Counted from the stretch's first letter, positions 47,761 to 56,872 are shown. The stretch: DNA of 64,000 nucleotides from Velamenicoccus sp964471325 (GCA_964471325.1 CAYYFL010000005.1:52551-116550); one strand, 5' to 3'. The notes: generated by a model from the letters alone, not told the origin. A program made the numbers and translations.

Positions 47761-48249
47761 ATGCCGTGGTCAGGGAGGCTTTTGGTTTTTTGTTCGGTTA
47801 TTTTTAATTGCCTGTTTTTAATTGTTCCTTCTTTCTTGCAGGGAAAAGAAACAGCAGGGCCTGAGTTCATCGTGAAGAACGGCTATCATTTCGGCGTATG
47901 CGTGGGGTATTCCGATGCCGAACTTGTCATCGAGGGACGGAAGGCCACTTTCAAGAAGTCCAGCCAGCCGCCCGATTCCCGCTATCCGCCCGTCGAGGTC
48001 ACGCGTTATTTATCGTCTTCCGAGTATAACATCCTCAAAAATCTCATCGAGGCGACGGAATTTGTGTCCGCGCAGGACAGATATGGATGCCCGGATTGCT
48101 ATGATCAGGGTGCCGAATGGCTGGAGGTCACGACGCCCCGGCTGGAGAAGCGTATCGAGATGGAATATAATGCCTTGCCGCCTTCAATAGAGAGCCTTCT
48201 GATTTTTATGCGCAAGGTGCGCGCCAGACTTGATGAAAACAGACGTTAG
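47761..48249 (+). CDS. Exported protein of unknown function
   Basis: The 162-residue protein has a signal peptide in its first 30 residues. The mature domain has a cysteine-containing Y-G-C-P-D-C-Y-D-Q-G-A-E-W-L-E-V motif near residue 115, a possible metal or disulfide site, and ends in helical basic residues. The ATG at 47761 follows GAGGAG by about 10 nt. An in-frame upstream ATG at 47707 is possible but its peptide is charged and unlike a signal sequence. Not recognised. Confidence 0.55.
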   Translation: MPWSGRLLVFCSVIFNCLFLIVPSFLQGKETAGPEFIVKNGYHFGVCVGYSDAELVIEGRKATFKKSSQPPDSRYPPVEVTRYLSSSEYNILKNLIEATEFVSAQDRYGCPDCYDQGAEWLEVTTPRLEKRIEMEYNALPPSIESLLIFMRKVRARLDENRR

Positions 48250-48299
48250 CCGGTGGTTGTGCTCCCGGCGCCCGGGATTGCAAAATGCGGATAAATGTC

Positions 48300-48328
48300 T
48301 TGATGGATTCTTTAGACATTGGTAAAGT
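48300..48328 (+). promoter_or_regulatory. Possible sigma-70 promoter for the cation:proton antiporter gene
   Basis: TTGATG (48300-48305), 17 nt, TAAAGT (48323-48328). Both boxes differ from consensus at two or more positions. It lies in the 281-nt gap before the antiporter start, about 200 nt upstream; nothing else is recognised in this gap. Confidence 0.35.
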
Positions 48329-48530
48329 GAAGCTCTATCGGTACGTCTGCCTGTGTGTCTGGCCTTGCCCGGGCCGAGACTAGCGAGCCGACCGGCCGGC
48401 GATTTCTTTTCTGTCGGTGTGCAGCGAAACCCTGCATCGCCCTGGACCGACTTGCGAAATGTTTTTATGGAGCGTTCAGTCTGGTTCGGGATTGGTGCAG
48501 GGCAAGAAAAACAAACGTCCTCCTGTGCCC

Positions 48531-49772
48531 ATGAACATCTCTTTGCCGTTAATCCTGGTTGCGGGCATCATCATTTTTCTGGGGCTTGTCTTCGGGGAGC
48601 TTGCGGTTCGCCTGAGGCTTCCCAGGATCACCGGCTATATCTTCGCCGGCATTCTCCTTAATCCTGGTTTTACGGATATCGTTCCCCAGAGCTTTGTCCG
48701 GCATGCCGAGATCATCACAGATGTAGCGCTGAGTTTCATCACGTTTTCCATCGGCGGCACGCTCTTCTATCCTCGTGTCAAAAGCCTCGGCAAGAGCATT
48801 CTTTCCATCACGCTTTTTGAGGCGGAGTGCGCCTTTTTTTTGGTTATCGCGGGGATGGCCGCCGTGACGCCGTTCTTCTTGCCGTCGGCGCCGGGCCACG
48901 GCGGTTTTTGGGTGTACCTGCCGTTTGCCTTGCTGATGGGGGCGCTGGCTTCGCCGACGGACCCTTCGGCGACCCTCGCCGTCACTCATGAATATAAGGC
49001 TTCCGGAGAGGTAACGTCCACCATCATGGGCGTCGCCGCCCTCGATGACGTGACGGGAATCATCAATTACAGCATCGCGATGGTCGTGGCGCAGGCCATG
49101 GTTTTGCATGAGCATGTCAGCGCCCTCGCGACATTCTTCGGTCCCATAGGGGTTGTTTTCGGTGCCGTCGGGCTTGGGATCTTGTTCGGCGTCATCTTTC
49201 TCCTTGCGATGCGCCTTATTTATCGTGAAGGAGAGGGATTTATGATCGTCGCCGTTTTTGCCTTGACCACCCTTTGTTACGGCACGGCACGCTTTCTTCA
49301 TGTGGAAGAACTCCTGTCTACGATGACCATGGGGATGGTGGTCGTCAACTTCAGTCCTGTCAAGGAAGAAATCTTTTCTGTCCTGGAACGCTATACCGAA
49401 GAGCTGGTTTTCGTTATATTTTTTACCCTCAGCGGCATGTACCTGAATTTTTCGGTCCTCGGCACGAGCCTTGTTTTGGTCCTTTTTTTCATTGTTTTTC
49501 GTTTTGCCGGAAAAACGATGGGGGTCTATGTGGGCGCGCGCCTGGCGCATTCGCCGGACAAGGTGCGCAAATACACCGCCGGCGGCCTCATCCCGCAGGG
49601 CGGCATCGTGATCGGCCTGGCGCTTCTCGTCAAGGCTAATGCAGCCTTCAGTCACATATCCGATATGATTGTCAGCATCATTATCGGGGCCTGCGTGATC
49701 CACGAGCTGGCGGGGCCTATCCTGGCCCGTTTTTCGCTTTCCAGGGCGCAGGAGTTGCATAAGGACGCATGA
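48531..49772 (+). CDS. Cation:proton antiporter (CPA1/CPA2-type)
   Basis: The 413-residue protein has about 12 membrane segments. R-L-P-R-I-T-G-Y-I-F-A-G-I-L-L follows the first helix. A-S-P-T-D-P-S-A-T-L-A-V lies near residue 145, and A-L-D-D-V-T-G near 172 carries the paired Asp typical of the ion site. A C-terminal G-L-I-P-Q-G-G-I-V-I-G is also family-like. There is no cytoplasmic TrkA-N domain. The start at 48531 matches the family N-terminus but lacks a clear ribosome-binding site, so a further upstream start is possible. Exchanges Na+ or K+ for H+. Confidence 0.85.
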   Translation: MNISLPLILVAGIIIFLGLVFGELAVRLRLPRITGYIFAGILLNPGFTDIVPQSFVRHAEIITDVALSFITFSIGGTLFYPRVKSLGKSILSITLFEAECAFFLVIAGMAAVTPFFLPSAPGHGGFWVYLPFALLMGALASPTDPSATLAVTHEYKASGEVTSTIMGVAALDDVTGIINYSIAMVVAQAMVLHEHVSALATFFGPIGVVFGAVGLGILFGVIFLLAMRLIYREGEGFMIVAVFALTTLCYGTARFLHVEELLSTMTMGMVVVNFSPVKEEIFSVLERYTEELVFVIFFTLSGMYLNFSVLGTSLVLVLFFIVFRFAGKTMGVYVGARLAHSPDKVRKYTAGGLIPQGGIVIGLALLVKANAAFSHISDMIVSIIIGACVIHELAGPILARFSLSRAQELHKDA

Positions 49773-49794
49773 CGCACAAACAGGCAGGAGGTTG

Positions 49795-49950
49795 ATGATG
49801 ACGGAGACGATGTTTTCTTTTTTCTGGATGGTTTTTCTTGTCCTTGGCGTGGCCCTCGGGATCGCCTGGCTTTTTCTGCCATGGTTTCTTATGTCCAAGA
49901 TGGACAGGATGATCGAGCTATTGGAAAAGATGGCCCGGGAGAAACGTTAA
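49795..49950 (+). CDS. Small single-helix membrane protein
   Basis: The 51-residue ORF starts at ATG 49795 after AGGAGG. One membrane helix (F-F-W-M-V-F-L-V-L-G-V-A-L-G-I-A-W) is followed by an amphipathic charged tail (M-D-R-M-I-E-L-L-E-K-M-A-R-E-K-R). It lies 22 nt after the antiporter and may be an accessory subunit. Family not recognised. Confidence 0.6.
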   Translation: MMTETMFSFFWMVFLVLGVALGIAWLFLPWFLMSKMDRMIELLEKMAREKR

Positions 49951-50113
49951 GGCGTTAATCTTTCGCACCTGCCTGGGATGAATGGCGGTTGCCTTTGGGA
50001 GGGGATCCTCCTCGGATAGTCGATAGGATTATGTGTGGGATTGTTCCAAAGAAAAAAGGAACCCCGGACTTTAGCCCAAGGGGATTCCGCTGGAGGCTGG
50101 GGCGGAGATTGAG

Positions 50114-50596
50114 ATGAAGACGCTTGTTGTTTACTATTCGTTTGACGGCAATACGCGCCTGATCGCCCAAGCCATCGCTGAAACAGCGGGGGCGGATGTT
50201 CTGGAGCTGCGGACGCAGGACCAGCCGCAGAGCAAGGGGTTCTCCAAGTATTTCTGGGGAGGCCGTCAGGTATTCATGAAGGTCCGGCCGGCCCTGCTGC
50301 CCCTGGATAAGGACCCGGCCGCTTACGATCTTTTGTTCATAGGTGCGCCGGTCTGGGCTTTTGCGCCTGCTCCGGCCATGAGTTCTTTTTTGGAAAAGAC
50401 GGCGATCCGCGGCAAGAGGGTTGCCGTTTTTTGCTGTTCGGGAGGCGGGCCGGGCAAGACGCTGGGGCGTATGGCAGAAATCCTCGCGGCGGACAACGTG
50501 ATTGTCGGCCGTATGCATTTCGTCGAACCCCGGCGTTCGCCGCAGGCATCGGCGGATAAAGCCCGTCAATGGGCGAAAGAGGTTTTAGTTTCATAG
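50114..50596 (+). CDS. Flavodoxin-family protein
   Basis: The 160-residue protein starts K-T-L-V-V-Y-Y-S-F-D-G-N-T-R-L-I-A, the FMN-phosphate loop, and has I-G-A-P-V-W-A-F-A-P-A-P-A-M near residue 76, the flavin-contact loop. It also has A-V-F-C-C-S-G-G-G-P-G-K-T. Predicted cytoplasmic electron carrier or quinone-reducing flavoprotein. Upstream, GGAACCCC and GGGGATTCC form a possible hairpin near 50058-50089. Confidence 0.88.
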   Translation: MKTLVVYYSFDGNTRLIAQAIAETAGADVLELRTQDQPQSKGFSKYFWGGRQVFMKVRPALLPLDKDPAAYDLLFIGAPVWAFAPAPAMSSFLEKTAIRGKRVAVFCCSGGGPGKTLGRMAEILAADNVIVGRMHFVEPRRSPQASADKARQWAKEVLVS

Positions 50597-50612
50597 GCTC
50601 GGGATTGTTTTG

Positions 50613-50690
50613 CCCCGCACCCGGAATGTCCTACCTGTATGGGGGGGGATTGGCGGTGCTCGAAGGCGCCGCCCTGGGAGGAAAATAGCC
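50613..50690 (+). repeat. Dispersed repeat, family B, copy 3 (partial)
   Basis: The opening CCCCGCACCCGGAATG matches family B at 24895 and 1412. The rest diverges, with an 8-G run and GGTGCTCG instead of the right arm. It lies between the flavodoxin gene and the lipoprotein gene. Confidence 0.45.
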
Positions 50691-50720
50691 TCGAGACGGG
50701 TTGCAAGAAAAGGAGAGGAT

Positions 50721-51824
50721 ATGCGCAAGGCCCTTGTGTTTTTGTCGTGTTTGTTTTTGTGCGGCTGCCTGCAATCAAAAGAGCACCTTTCGTTCGCAAA
50801 AGACGGATCCGGGACCCTGGAGGTCCATCTGATGGTGCCGGAAGGGACGCTGGAGATGATCGATACGACGATGGGGGCCATGGCCAAGGGCATGACGCAG
50901 GCTGTAGGAGGCAATCAAAAAGAGATGCCGCCGTCGCTTGCCGAAGAAATGTTTTCCAGCCAGGATGAAATGTTCAAGAAGGCCAAAGAAGCCGGTTTGA
51001 ACATCCGTTTCCAGTCTTACGCCAAGGATATCAGGGATAAGGATCTCTATGTAGATTATACGATCGCCTTCGACGATATCAACAAGCTGCTCCAGAGCGG
51101 TCTTGTGATGACGCATCTCGTGTTGGCCAAAGACGACCAGGGGCGGATGGTGGCGTTTTTAAAGAAAGACAAACAAAAGGCCGAAGAGTCCAAGGGGCAG
51201 GTAACGGCAGGGGCGCAGCCGCAGCAAGGAGAGCGGGCCGAGACGCCGCAGCAGAAAGAGATGAGGGAAAAATTCATGAAGGCCCTGAGCCGGTTCGAGG
51301 TGGAATTCCGCCTGACAATGCCGACGCCCATCGAGGATGTTTCCGGCATGTTTGTCAAAAATGATGCGAATACTGTTTCCTTGTCTTTAAAGGGAGACCT
51401 CTTCCAGGATAAGGCGTTGATCGACAAGTTCTACGGCGCCGGGGACGAAAAGACGCAGGCGGTGGCCTCCAGCGAAGGGATTACCTTCGCCCTGCCGGCG
51501 CTTGCGGAGGCCATAAGCGAAGCGCCTGCGGCAAGGGCTTCTTCTGCCGCTGCCGCACAGGGCGGCGGTACGGACCTTTCTCTTGATCAGATCCTGGAGA
51601 AAACCGGACAGCCGGCCCCGGAAAGCAAGGGCCGGATCAAACAGCTGCCTGCGGGAACGCAGGTAAAGATCACCATGAAAGACGGAGAGGTCATTGAGGG
51701 CAAGCTGGTGGAGCAGACCAAGGAGTACGTGAGAGTGGACAGCGTCGGGCTTCCGATGACGTATTTTACGGAGTTGATCTGGACGATGGATGAGACAGGA
51801 GGCGGCGATGCCAAGAACCGGTGA
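50721..51824 (+). CDS. Large lipoprotein of unknown function
   Basis: The 367-residue protein has a lipobox (L-F-L-C-G-C, cleaved before the second Cys or nearby) and a mature part with helical and strand regions: S-K-E-H-L-S-F-A-K-D-G-S-G-T-L-E-V. A Gln/Glu/Lys-rich linker lies near residue 160, and a second conserved-looking part at about 190-260 has F-R-L-T-M-P-T-P-I. An Ala-rich linker and a C-terminal part with K-I-T-M-K-D-G-E-V-I-E-G-K-L-V follow, similar to a small SH3-like repeat. Its last 17 nt overlap the next gene. Confidence 0.6.
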   Translation: MRKALVFLSCLFLCGCLQSKEHLSFAKDGSGTLEVHLMVPEGTLEMIDTTMGAMAKGMTQAVGGNQKEMPPSLAEEMFSSQDEMFKKAKEAGLNIRFQSYAKDIRDKDLYVDYTIAFDDINKLLQSGLVMTHLVLAKDDQGRMVAFLKKDKQKAEESKGQVTAGAQPQQGERAETPQQKEMREKFMKALSRFEVEFRLTMPTPIEDVSGMFVKNDANTVSLSLKGDLFQDKALIDKFYGAGDEKTQAVASSEGITFALPALAEAISEAPAARASSAAAAQGGGTDLSLDQILEKTGQPAPESKGRIKQLPAGTQVKITMKDGEVIEGKLVEQTKEYVRVDSVGLPMTYFTELIWTMDETGGGDAKNR

Positions 51825-52287
51825 CATCGCATGGATGCGTCTGGCGATTGCCAAGGCTGAAGAAGGTGTGCGGTATGGGCAGACGCCGTTTGGCGCCTGC
51901 ATCGTCCGAAGGGGCCGCGTGGTCGCCGTAAGCCATAATCGGGTATGGAAAAATACGGACATTACGGCCCACGCCGAGATTTGCGCCATCCGGCAGGCCT
52001 GCCAAGAGTTGAAGACCATCGATCTCTCAGGCTGCACCATGTATTCGACCTGTGAACCGTGCCCCATGTGTTTTTCCGCCTGCCATTGGGCGAACATTTC
52101 GAGGATCGTCTATGGCGCGCGTATCGCCGACGCCAAAAGGTTCGGTTTCCACGAATTGACAGTGTCCAATGCCGCCATGAAGACGATGGGCGGCTCCCGT
52201 GTCCGGCTCCGCAAAGACTTTCTGCGTCAGGCCTGTCTGGGGCTTTTTTCTCTCTGGGCGGATCGGCCCAGCCACAAGGCTTATTGA
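51808..52287 (+). CDS. CMP/dCMP/guanine-type nucleoside deaminase
   Basis: The 159-residue protein has the zinc-dependent deaminase fold: T-P-F-G-A-C-I-V near residue 25, T-A-H-A-E-I-C-A-I-R near 50 (zinc His and catalytic Glu), and S-T-C-E-P-C-P-M-C near 77 (zinc cysteines). H-A-E with P-C-x-x-C is shared by tRNA adenosine deaminase, guanine deaminase and cytidine deaminases; the substrate is not determined by these motifs. AGGAGG precedes the ATG at 51808, which lies inside the end of the lipoprotein gene. Confidence 0.85.
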   Translation: MPRTGDIAWMRLAIAKAEEGVRYGQTPFGACIVRRGRVVAVSHNRVWKNTDITAHAEICAIRQACQELKTIDLSGCTMYSTCEPCPMCFSACHWANISRIVYGARIADAKRFGFHELTVSNAAMKTMGGSRVRLRKDFLRQACLGLFSLWADRPSHKAY

Positions 52288-52289
52288 AG

Positions 52290-53225
52290 ATGTTATTCTT
52301 TTTGCGCCCTTTCCTGTTGTTGTGCCTCATGGTCTTCCTCGGGGGTCCTGTTTGCGCCGAGGAAAAGACCGCCGGCAATCGCGAGGGTTCTATTGTTGTC
52401 GACGGCAGGACGCGAACGTATCTCTTGCATGTGCCGGCGGCCTATGACGGTTCGCATCCTTGGGCGCTGGTCATCGTCCTCCATGGCGGCGGAGGCAATG
52501 CCAAGAATGCCCAGCGCATGACGGGTTTTTCGGCCGAGGCGGACAAAAAAGGTTTTCTCGTTGTTTATCCCGACGGGACCGGCCGGCTGCCGGACCGTTT
52601 CCTCACCTGGAACGCAGGGAACTGCTGCGGTTATGCCCTGGAGCACAACGTCGACGATGTGGCTTTCATCCGTGCCCTGATCGGCAAGCTCCGCAAGGAA
52701 TACAATATCGACGCCAGGGCCGTATACGTGACCGGCATTTCCAACGGGGGCATGCTGGCGTATAAAGTGGGTTGCGAGCTTTCTGATCTGGTTGCCGCCA
52801 TTGCGCCGGTTGCCGGCGCCATGAATGTCGACGTGTGCATGCCGATGGAACCTGTTTCCGTCATCGCTTTTCACGGGACAGAAGACAGGCATGTCCTGTA
52901 TGAAGGGGGCTGGCCGCTGGTTTATTACGACCGCTATGAACGCAAGGATAATTCCGTGGTCCACGCTATGGATTATTGGGTGGCGAGGGATGCCTGTGAC
53001 ACCCGGCCCCAGGAGATGGAAAAGGGACTGGTGAAGATCAAGAGTTGGTCTTTCTGTCTGCAAGGGACATCAGTCTCCTTGTATTCCATCATTGGCGGCG
53101 GGCACGCCTGGCCTGGGGGGACTGCGGAACGGATGTGGGGCGACCCTCCGGAGATCGGGGGGATATCCGCGACAGAAATTATCTGGGACTTTTTTGACCG
53201 CCACCCGAAAGAGAAAAGAAATTAG
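52290..53225 (+). CDS. Secreted PHB depolymerase/feruloyl esterase-like esterase (LpqC-like)
   Basis: The 311-residue protein has a signal peptide (ends V-C-A-E). The domain has I-V-L-H-G-G-G-G-N-A near residue 60, the oxyanion loop, and V-T-G-I-S-N-G-G-M near 150, the nucleophile elbow with Ser. H-G-T-E-D near 194 gives the Asp and G-G-G-H-A-W-P-G-G near 272 the His. The order and the G-N-C-C motif near 110 fit the LpqC/PHB depolymerase family, which hydrolyses polyesters or hemicellulose ferulates. It starts 3 nt after the deaminase stop. Confidence 0.88.
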   Translation: MLFFLRPFLLLCLMVFLGGPVCAEEKTAGNREGSIVVDGRTRTYLLHVPAAYDGSHPWALVIVLHGGGGNAKNAQRMTGFSAEADKKGFLVVYPDGTGRLPDRFLTWNAGNCCGYALEHNVDDVAFIRALIGKLRKEYNIDARAVYVTGISNGGMLAYKVGCELSDLVAAIAPVAGAMNVDVCMPMEPVSVIAFHGTEDRHVLYEGGWPLVYYDRYERKDNSVVHAMDYWVARDACDTRPQEMEKGLVKIKSWSFCLQGTSVSLYSIIGGGHAWPGGTAERMWGDPPEIGGISATEIIWDFFDRHPKEKRN

Positions 53226-53298
53226 AGACACGGTGCCGCAGTCCCCCTGGCTGAGGGAAGCGGTGTTGATTGTTGCGGCAGTTTCCAGGATAAGCCTT

Positions 53299-53337
53299 AA
53301 AGGCATGCCTCGCAGGATGGGGCGTGCTTTTTCTTTT
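53299..53337 (+). terminator. Rho-independent terminator after the esterase gene
   Basis: GCATGCCTC pairs with GGGGCGTGC (two G-T pairs) around GCAGGAT and is followed by TTTTTCTTTT. It closes the upstream transcription unit about 75 nt after its last stop. Confidence 0.75.
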
Positions 53338-53529
53338 GGTCACGGCCCCGGCCAGAAAATCCCTTGTCAGCCATCAGCATGGGTGGTAAAATTCATCTTT
53401 TGGAAAGTAAAAGGAGGGGCCTAAATGAGTCCCATTTGACCTTAAGGTATGTATCTTGATGGTTGATGGGCCAGAGTTCATGAAGGATGAAACTCCTTGT
53501 TTTTGAATGACAAAGGGAGGTCTGACGGG
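53338..53529 (+). other. Leader region upstream of apgM, with minimal ORF and palindrome
   Basis: No full gene is present. AAGGAGG (53411-53417) is well spaced before a four-codon ORF, ATG-AGT-CCC-ATT-TGA at 53425-53439. It runs into a perfect 10-bp palindrome ACCTTAAGGT (53439-53448). GAGTT and AACTC near 53472-53493 can form another hairpin just before the real apgM ribosome-binding site. Confidence 0.4.
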
Positions 53530-54813
53530 ATGAAAAAGATTCTTTATGTTGTGTTAGATGGTTTGGGAGATACGCCGATCAAGGAGCTCGGGGACAAGAC
53601 TCCCCTGGAGGCGGCCCTGACGCCGCATATGGATAAACTCGCCCAGAAAGGCAAAAGCGGCGTTGTCCATACGGTGGCCAAAGGGGTGGCCCCGGAATCG
53701 GATATCGCGGTCATCAGCCTTCTGGGGTATGATGCCCACAGGTTCTATACGGGCAGGGGGCCTTTGGAGTCTTTTGCCGAAGGCCTGAAGGTGGATGACG
53801 GCAATGTCGCTTTCCGCGTCAACTTTGCGACCGTGCAGGATGACGGCCGCACCATCAAGGACCGCAGGGTCGGCCGGAATCTCACGACCGAAGAAGCCAC
53901 GGTTTTGGCCAGGGAGATCAACAGCAAGGTCACCCTCACCAACGCCACGTTTGAATTCAAAAACACCATCGGCCACCGCGGCATCCTCGTCATCCGGTCG
54001 ATGCACTCCCAGCTTTCCGCATGGATCACCAATACAGACCCCGCTTATGACCGCGAGGGTGTTTTTGGCCTCGCCAAGGAAACCTTCGAGCCTTATGTGG
54101 CGGAATCTCAGCCCATGCCGGGATACGAAAAGTCGCCGCAGGCGATCGAAGCGGCTGCACTGTTGAACGAATTCACGAGAGAATCGCACAAGGTCCTGCA
54201 GGAAGCGGCCATCAACAAGAAGCGCGTTGCCGACGGCAAAGTGCCGGCCAATGTCATTCTTTCGCGCGACGCCGGCGACCATCTGCCGAAGTTCCCCCTG
54301 ATGGTCGATTACTACCACTTGAAATTCGGGTCGTTCGTCGAGATGCCCGTGGAGAAGGGCATCGCGCTTTTGACGGGTTTGAGCATCGTGGATGTCCCTT
54401 CCCGTACCGGCCACGTCGACGTGGATTATGCCGTCTGGGCGAAGATCGCCCTTCAGAAGATCGCGGATTTCGACGGCCTGTATATCCATATCAAAGGCCC
54501 GGATGAGCCCGGCCACGACGGCGATTTTAAGGCCAAGAAAGCCTCCATCGAGGCGATCGACAAGCACTTCTTCGGCAATCTCCTGCCTCACCTCAATATG
54601 AAAGAAACCATTGTCGTCGTCACCGCAGACCATTCGACACCCTGCAAGCTCAAAGCGCACTCGCCGGACCCTGTCCCGCTCATCGTGACGGGCGGCGGCA
54701 TCAAATCCGACGGGACGGTGAGCTTCTCGGAGAAGGCGGCCGCTCACGGGTCGCTGGGCGAACTCCTTGGCAAAGACCTGATGGGATTGTTCATCAAGCT
54801 GGCGAAAGAATAA
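53530..54813 (+). CDS. apgM: Cofactor-independent phosphoglycerate mutase, archaeal-type
   Basis: The 427-residue protein interconverts 3- and 2-phosphoglycerate. Metal ligands and the catalytic core read Y-V-V-L-D-G-L-G-D at the N-terminus, A-P-E-S-D-I-A near residue 57 (catalytic Ser), G-P-D-E-P-G-H-D-G-D, and T-A-D-H-S-T-P-C near 370. This ApgM branch is standard in archaea and found in some bacteria, and differs from E. coli GpmI. The start at 53530 follows GGGAGG by about 10 nt. No other glycolytic gene is adjacent. Confidence 0.93.
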   Translation: MKKILYVVLDGLGDTPIKELGDKTPLEAALTPHMDKLAQKGKSGVVHTVAKGVAPESDIAVISLLGYDAHRFYTGRGPLESFAEGLKVDDGNVAFRVNFATVQDDGRTIKDRRVGRNLTTEEATVLAREINSKVTLTNATFEFKNTIGHRGILVIRSMHSQLSAWITNTDPAYDREGVFGLAKETFEPYVAESQPMPGYEKSPQAIEAAALLNEFTRESHKVLQEAAINKKRVADGKVPANVILSRDAGDHLPKFPLMVDYYHLKFGSFVEMPVEKGIALLTGLSIVDVPSRTGHVDVDYAVWAKIALQKIADFDGLYIHIKGPDEPGHDGDFKAKKASIEAIDKHFFGNLLPHLNMKETIVVVTADHSTPCKLKAHSPDPVPLIVTGGGIKSDGTVSFSEKAAAHGSLGELLGKDLMGLFIKLAKE

Positions 54814-54830
54814 TCAAGGGACAATATAGT

Positions 54831-54962
54831 TAAATCCCAAATCCCATTTTCCAAATCCCAAACAAATTCCAATAACCAAAATTTCCAAACAAAAAGTCTG
54901 GTCATTGGCCGATTGGAATTTGAATATTGTTTGGAGTTTGGTATTTGGTGTTTGGGATTTTT
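54831..54962. repeat. ATTGG/CCAAT-type dispersed palindromic repeat, copy 2
   Basis: AAATCCCAAAC (54853-54863) pairs perfectly with GTTTGGGATTT (54950-54960), and AATTCCAAT (54865-54873) with ATTGGAATT (54912-54920). It fills nearly the whole 163-bp gap before mnmG. Word content is shared with 8815-8925. Confidence 0.7.
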
Positions 54963-54976
54963 TCTGAGATTTAACG

Positions 54977-56872
54977 ATGAAGCATTATGATGTTATTATC
55001 GTCGGAGCGGGTCATGCGGGAGCGGAGGCGGCGCATGCCGCATCCCGCATGGGATGCCGCGTCCTGCTGGTGACGATGAACCTTGATACGATCGGCGCCA
55101 TGTCGTGCAACCCGGCGATCGGCGGCATCGGCAAGTCCCAGCTGGTTCGCGAAGTCGATGCCTTGGGCGGTCTGATGGGGAAGGCTGCCGATGCCTGCGG
55201 CATGCAATTCCGCATGCTCAACGCCTCCAAGGGGCCTGCGGTACGCTCCTTGCGGGCCCAGGAAGATATGTTCCGTTACAAGGCCTATGTCAAGGCGGAG
55301 CTTGAAAGACAAGAGTGTTTGGAAGTGCGGCAGGCTGAAGTCACCGGTTTTCTGACGGACGGCCCTGTTGTCGTCGGAGTCCAGACATCTTCAGGGGAAT
55401 CGTTCGAGGCCAAGACTGTTGTCGTGACGCCGGGGACGTTTTTGAACGGCCTGATCCATATCGGGCTGACACATTTTCCCGGCGGCCGCCTGGGCGAGGC
55501 GCCGGCGAGCGGTCTGTCGGACGATCTCAAACATCTCGGTTTCCGGGTGAGCCGTTTCAAGACCGGCACCTGTCCGCGCCTGGATGCCCGCAGCATTGAT
55601 TACGAAGCCCTCCAGCGCCAGGACGGCGACGTGCCCCCATTGTCTTTCTCTTTCAGGACGCCGTCGCTTGAAGTGATGCAGAAACCGTGCTATGTGACCT
55701 TTACGAATCCGCGGACGCACGAGATCATCCGCTGCGGCCTGGACCGTTCTCCCCTCTATACGGGAAAGATCACGTCGACGGGCGTGCGCTATTGCCCCTC
55801 CATCGAAGACAAGGTTGTGCGGTTTGCCGATCGCGACAGACATCAGATATTCCTGGAGCCCGAAGGGTTTGATACCGTTGAGGTCTATCCGAACGGCATC
55901 TCGACCAGTCTGCCCATCGACATCCAGTTGGAGATGGTTCACTCGATCAAGGGGCTTGAGCAGGCGCGCATGATGCGTCCCGGTTACGGCATCGAATATG
56001 ATTATGTCGATCCCATCCAATTATTCCCGACGCTCGAGACAAAGCTTTACCGCAATCTTTTCCTGGCCGGCCAGATCAACGGCACGACAGGATACGAAGA
56101 GGCGGCGGCCCAGGGGCTTGTCGCCGGCATCAACGCCGCCCTGCGGGTCCAAGGGGAAGGGCCTTTCATCCTTTCAAGGGACGAGGCCTATATCGGCGTT
56201 CTCATTGACGATCTGACGACCAAGGGTACCCAGGAGCCTTACCGGATGTTTACTTCGCGTGTGGAGTATCGTCTCATCCTGCGTCAGGACAATGCCGACC
56301 TGCGCCTTTCGGCGCGCGGCCGCCGCATCGGCCTCCTGGACGAAGCGGCCTATCAGGCCGTCGAGGACAAGAAACGCCGGATCGGGGAGGCGATCGCCTA
56401 CCTGCGTGCCACAAAGATTAGGGCCGCCGAAGCCAATCCTTATCTTGAAACGCTGGGGACGTCGCCTTTGGAGGGCACGGCGAGCCTGGAAGAGCTGCTG
56501 CGGCGGCCGCAGATCACTTTTGCGCACGTCAGGCAGATGAACCACATCGACGACAACCTTCCGTTTCTGACGCCGCAGCTGGACGCGCAGGTCGAGACGG
56601 AAGTCAAATACGAAGGATTCATCCGGCGCCAGGCGGATGAGGTGGAGCGTTTCAAGAAAACCGAGAACATACGCATCCCGCAGGATATGGATTATGCCGC
56701 GGTGAGGGGGCTTTCCGCGGAGATCGTCGAAAAACTGAAGAAATTCAGGCCGGTCTCCCTTGGACAGGCTTCCCGTATCTCCGGTGTGACGCCGGCGGCC
56801 GTCTCGCTATTGATGGTCATGATCGCCAAACGACAAAAAGAAAAGGACGCCCATGCAGAAGATCCGTTTTAA
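54977..56872 (+). CDS. mnmG: tRNA uridine-5-carboxymethylaminomethyl modification enzyme MnmG
   Basis: The 631-residue flavoenzyme works with MnmE on the wobble U of several tRNAs. It opens with the FAD-binding V-G-A-G-H-A-G-A-E-A-A, then C-N-P-A-I-G-G-I-G-K-S and G-P-A-V-R-S-L-R-A-Q. T-P-G-T-F-L-N-G-L and G-L-S-D-D follow. Two C-terminal cysteine-type and helical parts include Q-I-N-G-T-T-G-Y-E-E-A-A-A-Q-G. Full length for the family. MnmE is not in this window. Its end overlaps the next gene by 20 nt. Confidence 0.97.
   Translation: MKHYDVIIVGAGHAGAEAAHAASRMGCRVLLVTMNLDTIGAMSCNPAIGGIGKSQLVREVDALGGLMGKAADACGMQFRMLNASKGPAVRSLRAQEDMFRYKAYVKAELERQECLEVRQAEVTGFLTDGPVVVGVQTSSGESFEAKTVVVTPGTFLNGLIHIGLTHFPGGRLGEAPASGLSDDLKHLGFRVSRFKTGTCPRLDARSIDYEALQRQDGDVPPLSFSFRTPSLEVMQKPCYVTFTNPRTHEIIRCGLDRSPLYTGKITSTGVRYCPSIEDKVVRFADRDRHQIFLEPEGFDTVEVYPNGISTSLPIDIQLEMVHSIKGLEQARMMRPGYGIEYDYVDPIQLFPTLETKLYRNLFLAGQINGTTGYEEAAAQGLVAGINAALRVQGEGPFILSRDEAYIGVLIDDLTTKGTQEPYRMFTSRVEYRLILRQDNADLRLSARGRRIGLLDEAAYQAVEDKKRRIGEAIAYLRATKIRAAEANPYLETLGTSPLEGTASLEELLRRPQITFAHVRQMNHIDDNLPFLTPQLDAQVETEVKYEGFIRRQADEVERFKKTENIRIPQDMDYAAVRGLSAEIVEKLKKFRPVSLGQASRISGVTPAAVSLLMVMIAKRQKEKDAHAEDPF

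Noticed and set aside
48549..49898. 449-codon open frame antisense to the antiporter
   Set aside because: Arg/Asp/Gln-rich shadow frame without domain signal.
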